64,000 nucleotides of DNA from Pseudobdellovibrionaceae bacterium. GTDB lineage: Bacteria; Bdellovibrionota; Bdellovibrionia; Bdellovibrionales; UBA1609. Below the pieces are notes generated by a model. That model saw only the letters and a program-made list of their open reading frames with translations. It made no database searches and was not told the DNA's origin. Numbering within the stretch: the first letter of the stretch is position 1; every line of letters starts with the position of its first letter. The stretch spans positions 992,001-1,056,000 of the forward strand of contig JACKAM010000001.1 in assembly GCA_020635075.1 (NCBI GenBank), in the 5' to 3' direction. Positions 1-8,478 of the stretch are shown in pieces. The translations under genes were made by a program, and so were the position numbers.

Positions 1-314
1 TCTTTCGGGTTGGCAGTGACCGACCAATCGACGGCATAGACTTGCTCAAGTAGTCTTCGCCACTTGCGGGCCCCTTCCCTTTTGTGCAGGTAACGATAAG
101 AAGTGAGTCGTTGACGGAGATTTTTTGATTTTCCCACATAGAGAATTTGACGAGTCCGGTCCTTCAAAAAATAAACCCCCGGTTCACTCGGGATACGACG
201 AAAAAACTCCAAGCCAAAACGGCGTCGAAAGCCGCTTTCAATATCAATTAAGGTGTGCTGTTTTGGAGCGGGCTGTCGTGATTCCAGTTGCTGTGGTTCC
301 AAGGTCTCCGACAA
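1..314 (-). CDS. GIY-YIG endonuclease domain protein (partial, C-terminus off window)
   Basis: The minus-strand frame has no ATG, so it is easy to miss. Its translation carries a GIY-YIG nuclease core: an EPGVYFLKD strand (GVY in place of GIY), then ILYVGKSKNLRQRL (the YVG strand followed by the conserved KSxNLxxRL helix), and later a helix with HKREGARKW. This matches the N-terminal nuclease domain of UvrC/Cho-type proteins, which nick DNA. The most likely start is the TTG at 312-314, preceded by AGGCAGGA; an in-frame TGA lies 27 nt further upstream. About 104 residues are visible and the gene continues beyond base 1. The ~30 residues before the domain are unlike UvrC, which begins almost directly with GIY-YIG, so a small Cho-like or stand-alone GIY-YIG protein is as likely as UvrC. 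Family call is strong; exact role is open. Confidence 0.72.
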   Translation of the reverse strand, partial: MSETLEPQQLESRQPAPKQHTLIDIESGFRRRFGLEFFRRIPSEPGVYFLKDRTRQILYVGKSKNLRQRLTSYRYLHKREGARKWRRLLEQVYAVDWSVTANPK

Positions 315-429
315 AGGTCCTGCCTTTCTGAGCGGCGTTCAGTTTTTCAAATACAGAGCCATCGTGCAAGAGCTGTTTTCTCGAATTGGGAATTATAAAT
401 TGGGGTTTTGGTAAGCATAAAAATAGAGA

Positions 430-620
430 GCTAGGAGGAAGTCATGGACTCGGTTATAGTGAAGTAAATTGGTTCGATAGAACCGCGAGAGGAGGTGATG
501 CCTATGGATAAACGTGGTGTTAATTCCAAGGCGGAGGTGGTCACCTCATAACAACAATGAGTGACCAACTTTATTAGCCGTTATCCTTAGGCCAAGGGAC
601 CTCCTCTTGGCCTTTTTTTT
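430..620 (+). ncRNA. Putative structured small RNA (or tandem mini-ORF transcript)
   Basis: This stretch diverges from the GIY-YIG gene and ends in a strong intrinsic terminator, yet holds no normal gene. Four consecutive hairpins can be drawn: 471-484 (GGTTC-GATA-GAACC), 500-532 (GCCT/AGGC plus TGGA/TCCA around one bulged A), 539-566 (10 bp with one bulged C and loop AACAACA) and the terminator at 589-613. Seven GGA motifs occur between 434 and 599, one in the terminator loop, which resembles CsrA-titrating RNAs such as RsmY/RsmZ. Alternatively, three tiny frames could be translated: 444-467 (after GGAGGAA), 504-551 (after GGAGGTG) and 557-577. A weak -10 (TATAAA, 394-399) could drive it. 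No known RNA family was recognised. Confidence 0.45.
589..620 (+). terminator. Intrinsic terminator
   Basis: AGGCCAAG (589-596) pairs perfectly with CTTGGCCT (606-613) around a 9-nt loop and runs into eight T residues. It ends the small-RNA locus; no plus-strand gene of normal size precedes it. Confidence 0.85.
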
Positions 621-918
621 GGGCACCACTTAACGCGTGGCGAACAATTCCTGGCAATTCAACTCAAAACGAAGACCACTCAAAAGCCTTTGCTATCAAG
701 GGTTCCACGCTGTGTTCCACGGAAGACTCAGTCACCATGGGGGATTCAAATACAGAAAAAAACAAAACCTTCATTTTTTGTAAAAACAAGTTGCCTGGTT
801 GAGGAAAAAAGTTACGATTACATTCGTGGGGGGGCGATGTTAGGCAGGAAGACATGCTGAAGCACGGATGCTTCACATCGTCCTTTTTATTAAACCCACG
901 ATCTAAAGATCCCAACAT
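621..918. other. Intergenic, no gene seen
   Basis: No convincing gene. A 7-bp hairpin, TGAAGCA-CGGA-TGCTTCA, lies at 858-875 just past the end of the minus-strand TPR-wHTH gene, but there is no T tract on the minus side, so it is at most a weak terminator for that operon. An 84-codon minus frame here lacks a ribosome binding site. Confidence 0.4.
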
Positions 919-2310
919 TTAAACTGAAATGGATTCCAGGCAAACAGTAGGTTTCACACTGACTTTGTCGGCACTGACCTCTAGCACTTTAGGGATCGCT
1001 GTTAAATCATAAAGAAGTTGGTTGAGACGATGAACAGTCATGCGCAGGCGGTGGTAATTCTCCGGCGAGTAGCTGTCCTGCCACAATAATTGAATGACTT
1101 CGTCTACACTGTGCTCATTGTTTTCAGTCATGGCGTCAAGGAGTAACAACATTCCCTTTTTGCGAGACAGGTCAAGCTCCTTGTTCTGGAAGGCAATGGT
1201 TCTCTTCTCGCGGGAGAAGTTCAGAGTCAAATCATCAGAAGCCATATAGGGTCGCATGCGGTTGAGCCAAAAGGCCTTAGACTGTGCTCCCAATGAACTC
1301 AAGATGAGGTTGATTTTATTGCGCAGCTCTTGGGCCAGTCTCTCGTCCTCGGTACTGCTGAAGTAAAGAATCATAATACGCAGATAGCAACTCCAGGAGA
1401 GGACGGCCGCAAGATCTGAAAGCTCCCCCAGATCCCGCCGGCGCTGAGGATCAAAGGCGAGTAGGGCGATCTCCTGTTCAAAGGAGTCGCCGGATTTTTG
1501 CAATTCGGAAAATGCAAACATGTCCTCGGTCAATGGCAGGCCTCGGATCAACATCTCCTCCAGAAAATCAAAATAAACGAGGCGACGGTCTGACTCCATT
1601 AGGCTTGTGTCTTCAAGCACCAGCTTCACCCGAGCCCAGGCGTGATGAGGGCCTATCAAATTGATTTCAGCCAGCATCAGACTGTGTTGGATTTCCACGT
1701 CCAGATATTTGGGATATTCTGCCCGTTGTAGACTGATAAGTTCCGTGTAATAGAGGCCTAGTTTGTCGGCCTCAGCGAACTGGGACCGCAATCTCACGAC
1801 CTGTGGCAAAACTCTCAAGTATAGAAACTGGCGGGCATCGAAGTCTTCGACTGAACGACTCAGATTAAAGGCCTGTTCATAGAGATCCAAGGCGCCAATG
1901 AGGTCGCCATCCTCCTCCATGTTTTTGCCCGCGCCCAATCGGCAAACGACTTTGGACTCTACGCTCAGTTGAGCATCAAATTCATCGAGGTGGTGCAAAA
2001 CCCTCTGATGATAAAACCGCCACTTGGCCATCAAATCCAGCTGGTAGCAAACACCAGCCAGGTCAGCAATTAGCTTAATATTTTCCCCATGTTTCTCAAT
2101 GGCAAGCAAGTAGGTGTGATAAGCCTGTTCCAGGTCTCCTGAGAACTCAGCCACCACTCCCCGCAGGTGTTCCAAAATTCGCAGTTCCACATGGGTCCTA
2201 CCCTGAAACGAGTCAATTGCTCGTTTGGCCTCCTTCAGCTTGCCGCATTGAATGAGATTCAATGTGTCCAGGCGGAAAGTCTGAATGTCGGGAGACGCGG
2301 CGGTTGCCAT
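919..2310 (-). CDS. TPR protein with C-terminal winged-helix DNA-binding domain
   Basis: 463 residues with no signal peptide, so cytoplasmic. Residues ~10-330 are helical TPR-like repeats; motifs such as the AYHTYLLAIEKHGENIK segment have typical repeat spacing. The last ~90 residues read as an OmpR/SARP-like winged helix: LDLSRKKGMLLLLDAM, then a recognition-helix region NYHRLRMTVHRLNQLL, then a beta wing. This TPR plus wHTH order resembles a reversed AfsR/SARP arrangement, so a role as a transcriptional regulator sensing a protein or peptide through its repeats is likely but inferred. The ATG at 2310 sits one base after the stop of the upstream secreted-protein gene, so the two are probably co-transcribed and possibly translationally coupled. 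Confidence 0.6.
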   Translation of the reverse strand: MATAASPDIQTFRLDTLNLIQCGKLKEAKRAIDSFQGRTHVELRILEHLRGVVAEFSGDLEQAYHTYLLAIEKHGENIKLIADLAGVCYQLDLMAKWRFYHQRVLHHLDEFDAQLSVESKVVCRLGAGKNMEEDGDLIGALDLYEQAFNLSRSVEDFDARQFLYLRVLPQVVRLRSQFAEADKLGLYYTELISLQRAEYPKYLDVEIQHSLMLAEINLIGPHHAWARVKLVLEDTSLMESDRRLVYFDFLEEMLIRGLPLTEDMFAFSELQKSGDSFEQEIALLAFDPQRRRDLGELSDLAAVLSWSCYLRIMILYFSSTEDERLAQELRNKINLILSSLGAQSKAFWLNRMRPYMASDDLTLNFSREKRTIAFQNKELDLSRKKGMLLLLDAMTENNEHSVDEVIQLLWQDSYSPENYHRLRMTVHRLNQLLYDLTAIPKVLEVSADKVSVKPTVCLESISV

Positions 2311-2311
2311 T

Positions 2312-3784
2312 TTACTGTCTCCTGAAGCGATTCAGATCGCCAAAATAGAATTTGTCCCAAGCTCGAATTTCCGGCAAATGCCCATTACCTCCACGAATTC
2401 GCGGACGAGGGCCGCCGGACAGGCGCACATTGAATCCACTTAACACAGGACTACTCATGAAGCGAAACAACTCAAATCGATTCGCCGTCGGTCCGCTTTC
2501 CGTGTCCTGTGACAGCCGCACGAGAGATTCGAGATCCTTGGGCAAAAGGAGTAAATCAAAGACGATGTTTGCCTCTTCGCGCTTTTCAGCAGCAACCGGA
2601 TCATCGGGAATCTTGAGAAGGTGAGAAAGAAAATCACCGTTGAGTGAGTCCTGAATATACTCTGGTGCCCACTGGGCTAGGAGCTGAAAGGCCTGGGCCG
2701 TGCTATCCCGCGAAGGACCATCGACGCCCTCAACCATATCCTTTAATTTGCGGTTTCTATAGTGGGGGGCGAAAGCAACGAGCGGCAGTGACAAGGGCAG
2801 AAGATTCCTTGCTTCGGAAGTCACATAATTAATGAGGCATGAATGATCGCAGGTTTTCTCAAGGAAAGGGTATTTGCTGGTGGAGTAACGATACTCGGGA
2901 GCCAAGTAGATTTCACCCTTTGCAGCCAGCTCGTTTACCATGCTTCTTTCGACTTGGAAGGCGCGCATAAAGGCAAAAACATTGGAAATCAGCGGGTTAG
3001 CCAAGGCGGTGTATAAGGGGCGCTTGCTGGCGCCACGAAAATTGGATTCAAGAAGTGTGTTGGGAACAACCTGACCCCATTCTGGAGAACCCGGCCAATA
3101 CCGGCTATCAAAATAGATCGCCATTTCGTGAGCAATCAGCTGGGTCAGAAATCCGTAATTGAGATCATTAGTGCCTGGCCGCTTTCTCACCAGCAAAACC
3201 GTATTATTGGTGAAGGGGTCCGTCCAGGAGTCAAAAGGGAAGTGAGGAGCATCAGTCACCACCAACATATAGAGACGTTCTTGTCCCCCTGCGGGGCGAA
3301 TACTCAACTTATTGAGAACCTTTTCTGGACTGGGAAACACCATCCCTTGCGTTTGCTCTGAGGTCCACAGGCAGGAGGCGGCAATAATGTTAGCGGCGCG
3401 AGGGCTGACTGACAAATGGGATTCAATCAGTTGAGGCTGTTGGTTGAGGATGCGGGCACAGACCTGTTTGCCGACCCTGGTCTTCATCAGATCTATTGTA
3501 ATGTTGTCGATTAGTTTCTGCAGGTTTGGGTGCTCAGATGGAAAGAAGACTTGGTAGTTAAAACCCTGGCTATCATTGAACAGAACATCGCCACCACCAG
3601 AAAACTCTCGGAGCAGAACCTCTTTTTCCTGGAGGTAATACGCTACAATTGGATTGGGCGGTTGTTCAGGCCCTTGGAATCCATAAGCCATGGCAGGAAG
3701 AGACAAGAGGCTTGCCAAATTGAGAAATAGAAATATCCGCTGTATCTTTTTAAGGACACTTAGCCTTTTGAGCCCATTGACCAT
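2312..3784 (-). CDS. Secreted protein of unknown function
   Basis: About 490 residues. The open frame reaches a GTG at 3790, but the ATG at 3784 is the better start, with GGTGAGG five bases upstream. A Sec signal follows (KKIQRIFLFLNLASLLSLPAMA), so the protein is exported to the periplasm or beyond. The middle contains TQLIAHEMAIYFDSRYW, which looks like the first half of an HExxH metallopeptidase motif but lacks the second histidine (HEMAI), so activity cannot be claimed. Two cysteine-containing segments (KTCDHSCLINY) could form a disulphide. No family recognised. It is the first gene of a two-gene minus-strand unit with the TPR-wHTH protein, one base apart. Confidence 0.6.
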   Translation of the reverse strand: MVNGLKRLSVLKKIQRIFLFLNLASLLSLPAMAYGFQGPEQPPNPIVAYYLQEKEVLLREFSGGGDVLFNDSQGFNYQVFFPSEHPNLQKLIDNITIDLMKTRVGKQVCARILNQQPQLIESHLSVSPRAANIIAASCLWTSEQTQGMVFPSPEKVLNKLSIRPAGGQERLYMLVVTDAPHFPFDSWTDPFTNNTVLLVRKRPGTNDLNYGFLTQLIAHEMAIYFDSRYWPGSPEWGQVVPNTLLESNFRGASKRPLYTALANPLISNVFAFMRAFQVERSMVNELAAKGEIYLAPEYRYSTSKYPFLEKTCDHSCLINYVTSEARNLLPLSLPLVAFAPHYRNRKLKDMVEGVDGPSRDSTAQAFQLLAQWAPEYIQDSLNGDFLSHLLKIPDDPVAAEKREEANIVFDLLLLPKDLESLVRLSQDTESGPTANRFELFRFMSSPVLSGFNVRLSGGPRPRIRGGNGHLPEIRAWDKFYFGDLNRFRRQ

Positions 3785-4299
3785 CTCCACCTCACCTGAA
3801 TCTGTGTGACTTTATGTGTCGAGATCGTGAAAAAGGCAAAGAATTCTCTAGAGCTAGAAAAGAAGTGACCAAAATGCCTGAAAAATTTTCCAAAGTGAGG
3901 TGAAGCTTTGTCAGCTTCAACAAATGGCTTGCTGGGAATACTGGGAAGAAAATGCAAGGCATCCGCACATTGAATTGTGAACATTTGTGCACATTTGTTT
4001 ATTTCGACTTTCGGTGGGCGCTGGTAGGTTGTGCTCACCTTTTGGTCTTCCTTTTATGATTGCAAGAGATGGGATGTTGTCTTTTTTGTTGCCTTCGAGG
4101 GGGAGTAGAGAAGCAGCACTCTTGTGATACCGCCCTCTCCGGATACGGAGAGGGTTTTTTTATGCCTAAAATCCAACTGGGGAATGCATCCCTGCCGCCG
4201 TAAATTGGCAGTCGGGTGCGCAGAGTCTAGCCAAAATTGACCCAAAAATCGGGTATTCTCAAGGTTTTAGGCGGCCCCGAGTTTGCTTTTAATGGTGCC
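3785..4299. other. Intergenic with terminator and short frame
   Basis: No normal gene. A 23-codon plus frame (4056-4127, no clear ribosome binding site) ends just before a strong plus-strand terminator at 4133-4161, which suggests a small RNA or micro-gene transcribed from this gap. Direct repeats ACATTTGT (3981-3988, 3991-3998) overlap the palindrome TGTGCACA (3986-3993), about 200 bp upstream of the minus-strand secreted-protein gene, and could be an operator. Confidence 0.3.
4133..4161 (+). terminator. Intrinsic terminator without an obvious upstream gene
   Basis: CCCTCTCCG (4133-4141) and CGGAGAGGG (4146-4154) form a perfect 9-bp stem with a GATA loop, followed by seven T residues. The nearest gene to the left is on the opposite strand. 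Confidence 0.85.
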
Positions 4300-6036
4300 A
4301 TGAGCTTGCGTAGAATCCCCCCCCCAAGAAAGCCACAAAACCATGGGTTGGCCTTGATCTACTTGATTCTTGGCACCTTGATCTTCTGGCTGGGAGCCTG
4401 TGGGCCCCGTTCTCGGCCTCAGGGTCGAACAAGCCCCCATCAGGGGCAGGAGCCTGCCCCTATCGACATGAAGTTGGGAGTTGAGGTGGATCGGGCGGCC
4501 TTTGATTCCTTGCCTCTGGTGATGGCCCCATCTACCAGCCCTCGGTTCTCTGGAGGCGGACCCGCGCCCAAAAAAACCGACTATGTGATTTTTCAAAATC
4601 CACTGATCGAACCGCCAAAGATGGGTTCCCGAGAAGTTACTTTTAAAGTGACACTGGTTACTGGAAGTGGGTCCAATCCGATATCCCTCGGTGGCGAAAT
4701 TCAGGATTCGGGTCGGTTTAATCTGGATGAAGAAAGGCCCAGTGCCAATGGAGCCCCTCTGCGTGCCATTGGTCAGTGTCTTGAACTTAGTAGCTGTTCG
4801 GTTCTTTATGTGGACGTCTTTTATGTAGAAAATGGACAGCACCGAAAGCAGCAATTTCTGTATCAGGGGCATGGCAGCACCAAAGTGACCGGACAGAATT
4901 CAGGCAAGCAGAGCCCGGGAGCGGGAAGCGGAGTTGAGGCCAAGAGTGGACCATGTGATGAGTTTGAAGGCTGTGAAGGCCAATTTGTCGGACACCGGGT
5001 TGAAGAGACCTACTATGATAATCTTCACGACTGGAAAGATAGGGATGGGAATGCAGAGCCTGGAACTCAGGTGAAGGGTGAAAACCAACCATCGGGTCCG
5101 CTCCTCCTGCCTGGGGCAGACACCAGGACAGATGGAGTTCCATCGAGTCAGGTGGGTGTTGAAGTGCGCAAGGAGGGGTCCGAAGGCTCTCCTGGCGAGG
5201 TCAAGGCCCCTCCTGAATCTGAAGAGGTCGGAGGACAGGGAGTTCCGGTGATTTCCGGAGAAGTCCGTCAAGAGGAAGCGCCTGCAGCCCCCTTGGGAGA
5301 GAAACCAAGAATTTCGGGGATGCTGCAGTTGGATGCGATGGACTTAAAGGAAGGGGGGCAGAGCGTGGGTTTACCCTATACGATTTGCTTTGAGCCCTGT
5401 GCCAGCGGTATGTGTGTGAAACGAAAGTGTACCAAAGAGGATACCCATCGCAAAGATGGCGCTCTGACCGAAATGGATCATGGGCCTAATTTCCTTGAAC
5501 TCGGAGGAGGTCCTGGCTTTGAAAAACTAAACCCACGGCGGGATCATCATTATGGATCAGGTCTGCTGGTGAGACTGTTGGAGAAATCCGCATTGGTCTT
5601 TCGCGAGGAATATGATCAGAAGTCGCTAATCCAGATTGATGATATGAGCAAAAGAAGGGGAGGTCGACTGGGTAGCCATTCAAGTCACCAAAGTGGGTTG
5701 GACGCGGATATAGCCTACCTGGATGCCCAGCCCCGTTGGAGATCAGTCGTGACTGATGGCGTATTGGCTGAGGACTTTGATCTTGAACGCAATCTGCGCT
5801 TCTTCAAGCTCCTGGTTGACACTGGCTATGTAAATCGCATTTTTGTCGACCAAAAAATCAAAGAGGCTGCATGTGTTTGGTCAAAAGACAGCGGGCAGCA
5901 AAGGATTTTCAATGAAACTCTCATGCGCATGCGCCCTTATCGGGGACACGATGATCACTTTCATCTACGACTGCGCTGCTCTGACTACTATCCTCTGTGT
6001 CGAGACCAAGTTCCGCCGGGGGATTTGGGCTGTTAG
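4300..6036 (+). CDS. MepA-like (M74) murein endopeptidase lipoprotein
   Basis: The ATG at 4300 gives 578 residues beginning with a lipoprotein signal (LIYLILGTLIFWLGACG, lipobox LGAC). A long low-complexity linker rich in Gly, Glu and Pro (~residues 40-370) follows. The C-terminal ~150 residues carry both motifs of penicillin-insensitive murein endopeptidase MepA (family M74): HSSHQSGLDADI (H460, H463, D468/D470) and HDDHFHLR (H550, H553, H555), supplying the zinc ligands and catalytic residues. These enzymes cut D-Ala-meso-DAP cross-links in peptidoglycan. E. coli MepA is ~270 residues and soluble; here the enzyme is on a long tether from a lipid anchor. Cysteines in the linker may form disulphides. 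An in-frame TTG at 4237 gives a longer product but no signal at the N-terminus, so it was not chosen. Confidence 0.82.
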   Translation: MSLRRIPPPRKPQNHGLALIYLILGTLIFWLGACGPRSRPQGRTSPHQGQEPAPIDMKLGVEVDRAAFDSLPLVMAPSTSPRFSGGGPAPKKTDYVIFQNPLIEPPKMGSREVTFKVTLVTGSGSNPISLGGEIQDSGRFNLDEERPSANGAPLRAIGQCLELSSCSVLYVDVFYVENGQHRKQQFLYQGHGSTKVTGQNSGKQSPGAGSGVEAKSGPCDEFEGCEGQFVGHRVEETYYDNLHDWKDRDGNAEPGTQVKGENQPSGPLLLPGADTRTDGVPSSQVGVEVRKEGSEGSPGEVKAPPESEEVGGQGVPVISGEVRQEEAPAAPLGEKPRISGMLQLDAMDLKEGGQSVGLPYTICFEPCASGMCVKRKCTKEDTHRKDGALTEMDHGPNFLELGGGPGFEKLNPRRDHHYGSGLLVRLLEKSALVFREEYDQKSLIQIDDMSKRRGGRLGSHSSHQSGLDADIAYLDAQPRWRSVVTDGVLAEDFDLERNLRFFKLLVDTGYVNRIFVDQKIKEAACVWSKDSGQQRIFNETLMRMRPYRGHDDHFHLRLRCSDYYPLCRDQVPPGDLGC

Positions 6037-6084
6037 GGAGATCGGTTCTTGCCTTTTTTGCCCGACTATCTTTAAATACCGGCC

Positions 6085-7677
6085 ATGAAAAATCTGAGCG
6101 CAAAATCCACAATCGTATTCGGGGCGGTTCTTGTGAGCCTGTCATTTGTTGTTCTCTCTCTGTCGAGCTGCACAAAAGTTCAATCGTGGTGGCAGGCCCG
6201 GCAAGAGATTGAATGGCGCAAAGATGGAATGGAATCGGCTCTGGCCGAGGCCAAGAAAACAAATCGACCATTGTTTGTTTATTGGGGAGCAATTTGGTGC
6301 CCTCCCTGCAATGTCCTAAAGGCTAAGGTGTTTCCTGATTCGGACTTTAAGCAGGCGGTGAGCTCTTTTATTCCGGTTTATTTGGATGGAGACACGGAGA
6401 GCGCTCAGCTGTGGGGTGAAAAGCTCAATGCCAGCGGTTACCCGACCTTGATGGTTCTTAACTCCGCAGGTAAAGAGGTGGTTCGTCTGTCGACCAATGT
6501 CTCGGCCACCGAGATTGCGGAAGTCCTAAAGGATGCCTACAACGTGTTGTCGCCAGTGCCGGAATTATTGAGGGAAATCAAAAATGGAGCAAGGAAACCA
6601 GGACCCGAGGAGTGGCGCCTCTTGTCTCGCTATTCCTGGGATCAAGATCCGGCTTTTGATGAGTTGCGAGCTGAATGGGGAGAGAGCTTGTGGAGCCTAA
6701 AGGAACAAATTCCCGAGTCCTCTGGTGCCGAGAAAGCGCGTCTGGGCCTGGTCTCATTGCGTTTACGGCTCGGCGAGGGACTGGAAAAGAAGAAATTGAG
6801 CCTGGCACAAAAGGCTGAGTTTCTCGCATGGCTGGAAAAGCTTTTTCAACAGGAGGGTCTGCTTCCGGAGCTCGTCGGGGAGCTCTCCGGATTGGCTGGT
6901 TCTATCCACTCAGGTCTGTTCGAGGAAAAAGAAAAGAGGGCTAGACTTGAGTTTGGCCAAAACTACAAGAGAATGATGAGAAACATCCTGCAATCACCTA
7001 AAGTCAGTTGGGATATGAGACTCAATGCTTTGTATCCGGCCATAGATCTGGCACAGACTGACGAAAAGTCCTTTCCCCTCTCAGATGAAGAAAAACAGAC
7101 GGTTGTTGATGAGTGCGAAAAAGCGCTGGCAGCCGCAGCCAAGAAGGAACAGAGAGTGGCGGTCGTGAGTGACGTAAGCTATTACTTGGGTGAAGTGGGT
7201 CAGCCAGGGCGAGCCAGGGATATCCTCAAATCCGAAATGGAAAAAGGTCTCAACCCCTATTACATGATGTCAGGCCTTGCCTACTTGGAGAACAAAGCAG
7301 GGAATAAGCAGGAGGCCTTGGATTGGCATAAACAGGCTTACCAAAAGGCTGAAGGTCGGGCGACCCGAATTCAGTGGGGAGGCAAGTACCTCAAATACTT
7401 GGTTGAAGTAAAACCTGAGGACAAAGCTGGAATCATGGCGGAACTCAAATCCTTTTACACGGACAATCTGAAGACCAGCGATGCCTTCATGGGTCGCAAC
7501 AAAAGAGTGTTGGATAAGCTTCGCAAGAGTCTGGTGAAGTGGGGAGAGGAGAGGAAATCTGGAAGCGAATTACAGGCTCTGGCTAAAAACCAAGACCAGG
7601 AACACTGCAGTCAGCAAAGAGTTGGTTTTACGGAAACTTATCTGAGTTCGTGCAAGGAGTATTTCAAGGGGTTTTAG
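6085..7677 (+). CDS. Thioredoxin-fold lipoprotein with helical repeat C-terminus
   Basis: 530 residues. The N-terminus is a lipoprotein signal ending LSSC (C29). Residues ~45-150 form a thioredoxin-like domain of the DsbD-C-terminal/thioredoxin_7 type, with active site WCPPC (C72, C75) and the cis-proline loop SGYPTLMVL. Residues ~155-530 are alpha-helical and TPR-like. It probably acts in the periplasm as a thiol-disulphide oxidoreductase or reductase, with the repeats presenting it to a partner. It follows the MepA-like gene by 48 bp in the same direction, so both may be co-transcribed; MepA-type enzymes contain disulphides, which would fit, but this link is inference. Confidence 0.75.
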   Translation: MKNLSAKSTIVFGAVLVSLSFVVLSLSSCTKVQSWWQARQEIEWRKDGMESALAEAKKTNRPLFVYWGAIWCPPCNVLKAKVFPDSDFKQAVSSFIPVYLDGDTESAQLWGEKLNASGYPTLMVLNSAGKEVVRLSTNVSATEIAEVLKDAYNVLSPVPELLREIKNGARKPGPEEWRLLSRYSWDQDPAFDELRAEWGESLWSLKEQIPESSGAEKARLGLVSLRLRLGEGLEKKKLSLAQKAEFLAWLEKLFQQEGLLPELVGELSGLAGSIHSGLFEEKEKRARLEFGQNYKRMMRNILQSPKVSWDMRLNALYPAIDLAQTDEKSFPLSDEEKQTVVDECEKALAAAAKKEQRVAVVSDVSYYLGEVGQPGRARDILKSEMEKGLNPYYMMSGLAYLENKAGNKQEALDWHKQAYQKAEGRATRIQWGGKYLKYLVEVKPEDKAGIMAELKSFYTDNLKTSDAFMGRNKRVLDKLRKSLVKWGEERKSGSELQALAKNQDQEHCSQQRVGFTETYLSSCKEYFKGF

Positions 7678-7772
7678 TTGCCAAAGGGGGAATTCATGGG
7701 CCTAAAGAGCGCCCCCGCGTCTAAGTGGCGAACTTATGAGGGTTTGGCTTGTTCCTGATCAGCCGTCTCATA

Positions 7773-7799
7773 TTGACACGAGTCTAGTCTGGATAAGGG
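7773..7799 (+). promoter_or_regulatory. Possible promoter upstream of PilZ gene
   Basis: A perfect -35 hexamer TTGACA lies at 7773-7778. The matching -10 region around 7793-7798 (ATAAGG) is poor, so this is only a candidate. Confidence 0.25.
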
Positions 7800-7862
7800 G
7801 TATTTGGGGGGTGTCTCGTGGCATAGGCCTTGCTCAATAAGGCTGTGGGACGCGAGGGTTGA

Positions 7863-8414
7863 ATGAGTATAAATCAAAATACACAAAAGACCATGATTGA
7901 TGAGATGACTCAGTCAGGAATTCACACCTTGACCATCGAGCTCGATCTTAACTCCTATGATGAGGACAAAGCCAGACAGGTGGCCAGTGAGTTTGCTGAC
8001 CGTCTCAGCGACCAATCTCTTCCTGTTGAAGAAGAAGATGACGACTACGGAGAGGGCCTCAGTGATTCAGGTGAGCGGCGTCGGCACACGAGAACGCCAT
8101 CCACCTTGCCCGCAATGGCACATAAGATTCTGGCCAGCAGTCCGTCTCATGAACCAGTTAAGGGTTTTGTCGTGAATATGAGTCTCACCGGAATGGCGTT
8201 GATCTCCGAGTCTGAAGAGATTTGCAAGGGTGACGTTGTTGAGCTTGAAATCATGGATGGGGTTATCCCTTTTTCGGTGTGCGCTCTTGTGGTCAAAAAG
8301 AACCCTGTCTTTGGTGCGGCTAGGCCTCACTTTTCATATGGCTTTCGTATCATGAAGATGAATCAGCAGGCACGGACCTCCATTGAGCGAATTGTCTCCG
8401 GCCGAGCGGCCTAA
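7863..8414 (+). CDS. PilZ domain protein (c-di-GMP receptor)
   Basis: 183 residues, no signal peptide. Residues ~70-180 form a PilZ domain with both halves of the c-di-GMP site: RRRHTR (RxxxR) and NMSLTG (D/NxSxxG). The N-terminal ~70 residues are acidic and may be a partner-binding extension. PilZ proteins convey c-di-GMP levels to motility, secretion or surface functions. It stands as a single gene with 185 bp upstream containing a possible promoter. Binding competence is predicted from the intact motifs; the target is unknown. Confidence 0.8.
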   Translation: MSINQNTQKTMIDEMTQSGIHTLTIELDLNSYDEDKARQVASEFADRLSDQSLPVEEEDDDYGEGLSDSGERRRHTRTPSTLPAMAHKILASSPSHEPVKGFVVNMSLTGMALISESEEICKGDVVELEIMDGVIPFSVCALVVKKNPVFGAARPHFSYGFRIMKMNQQARTSIERIVSGRAA

Positions 8415-8478
8415 GCTGGCCTTTCGGTCATAAATTTCTCAATTTGAAGCGCCGATAGAGCAAGGACAAGAAAGGTCT

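Noticed and set aside
664..918. 84-codon minus-strand frame right after the TPR-wHTH gene
   Set aside because: Starts at the stop of the previous gene without a ribosome binding site, no domain or signal, and composition unlike the neighbours.
3077..3140. HEMAI motif in the secreted protein as a metalloprotease site
   Set aside because: HExxH needs a second His, which is absent; no downstream Glu ligand could be identified either.
4267..4872. 201-codon minus-strand frame
   Set aside because: Antisense to the signal peptide and linker of the MepA-like lipoprotein; no supporting features.
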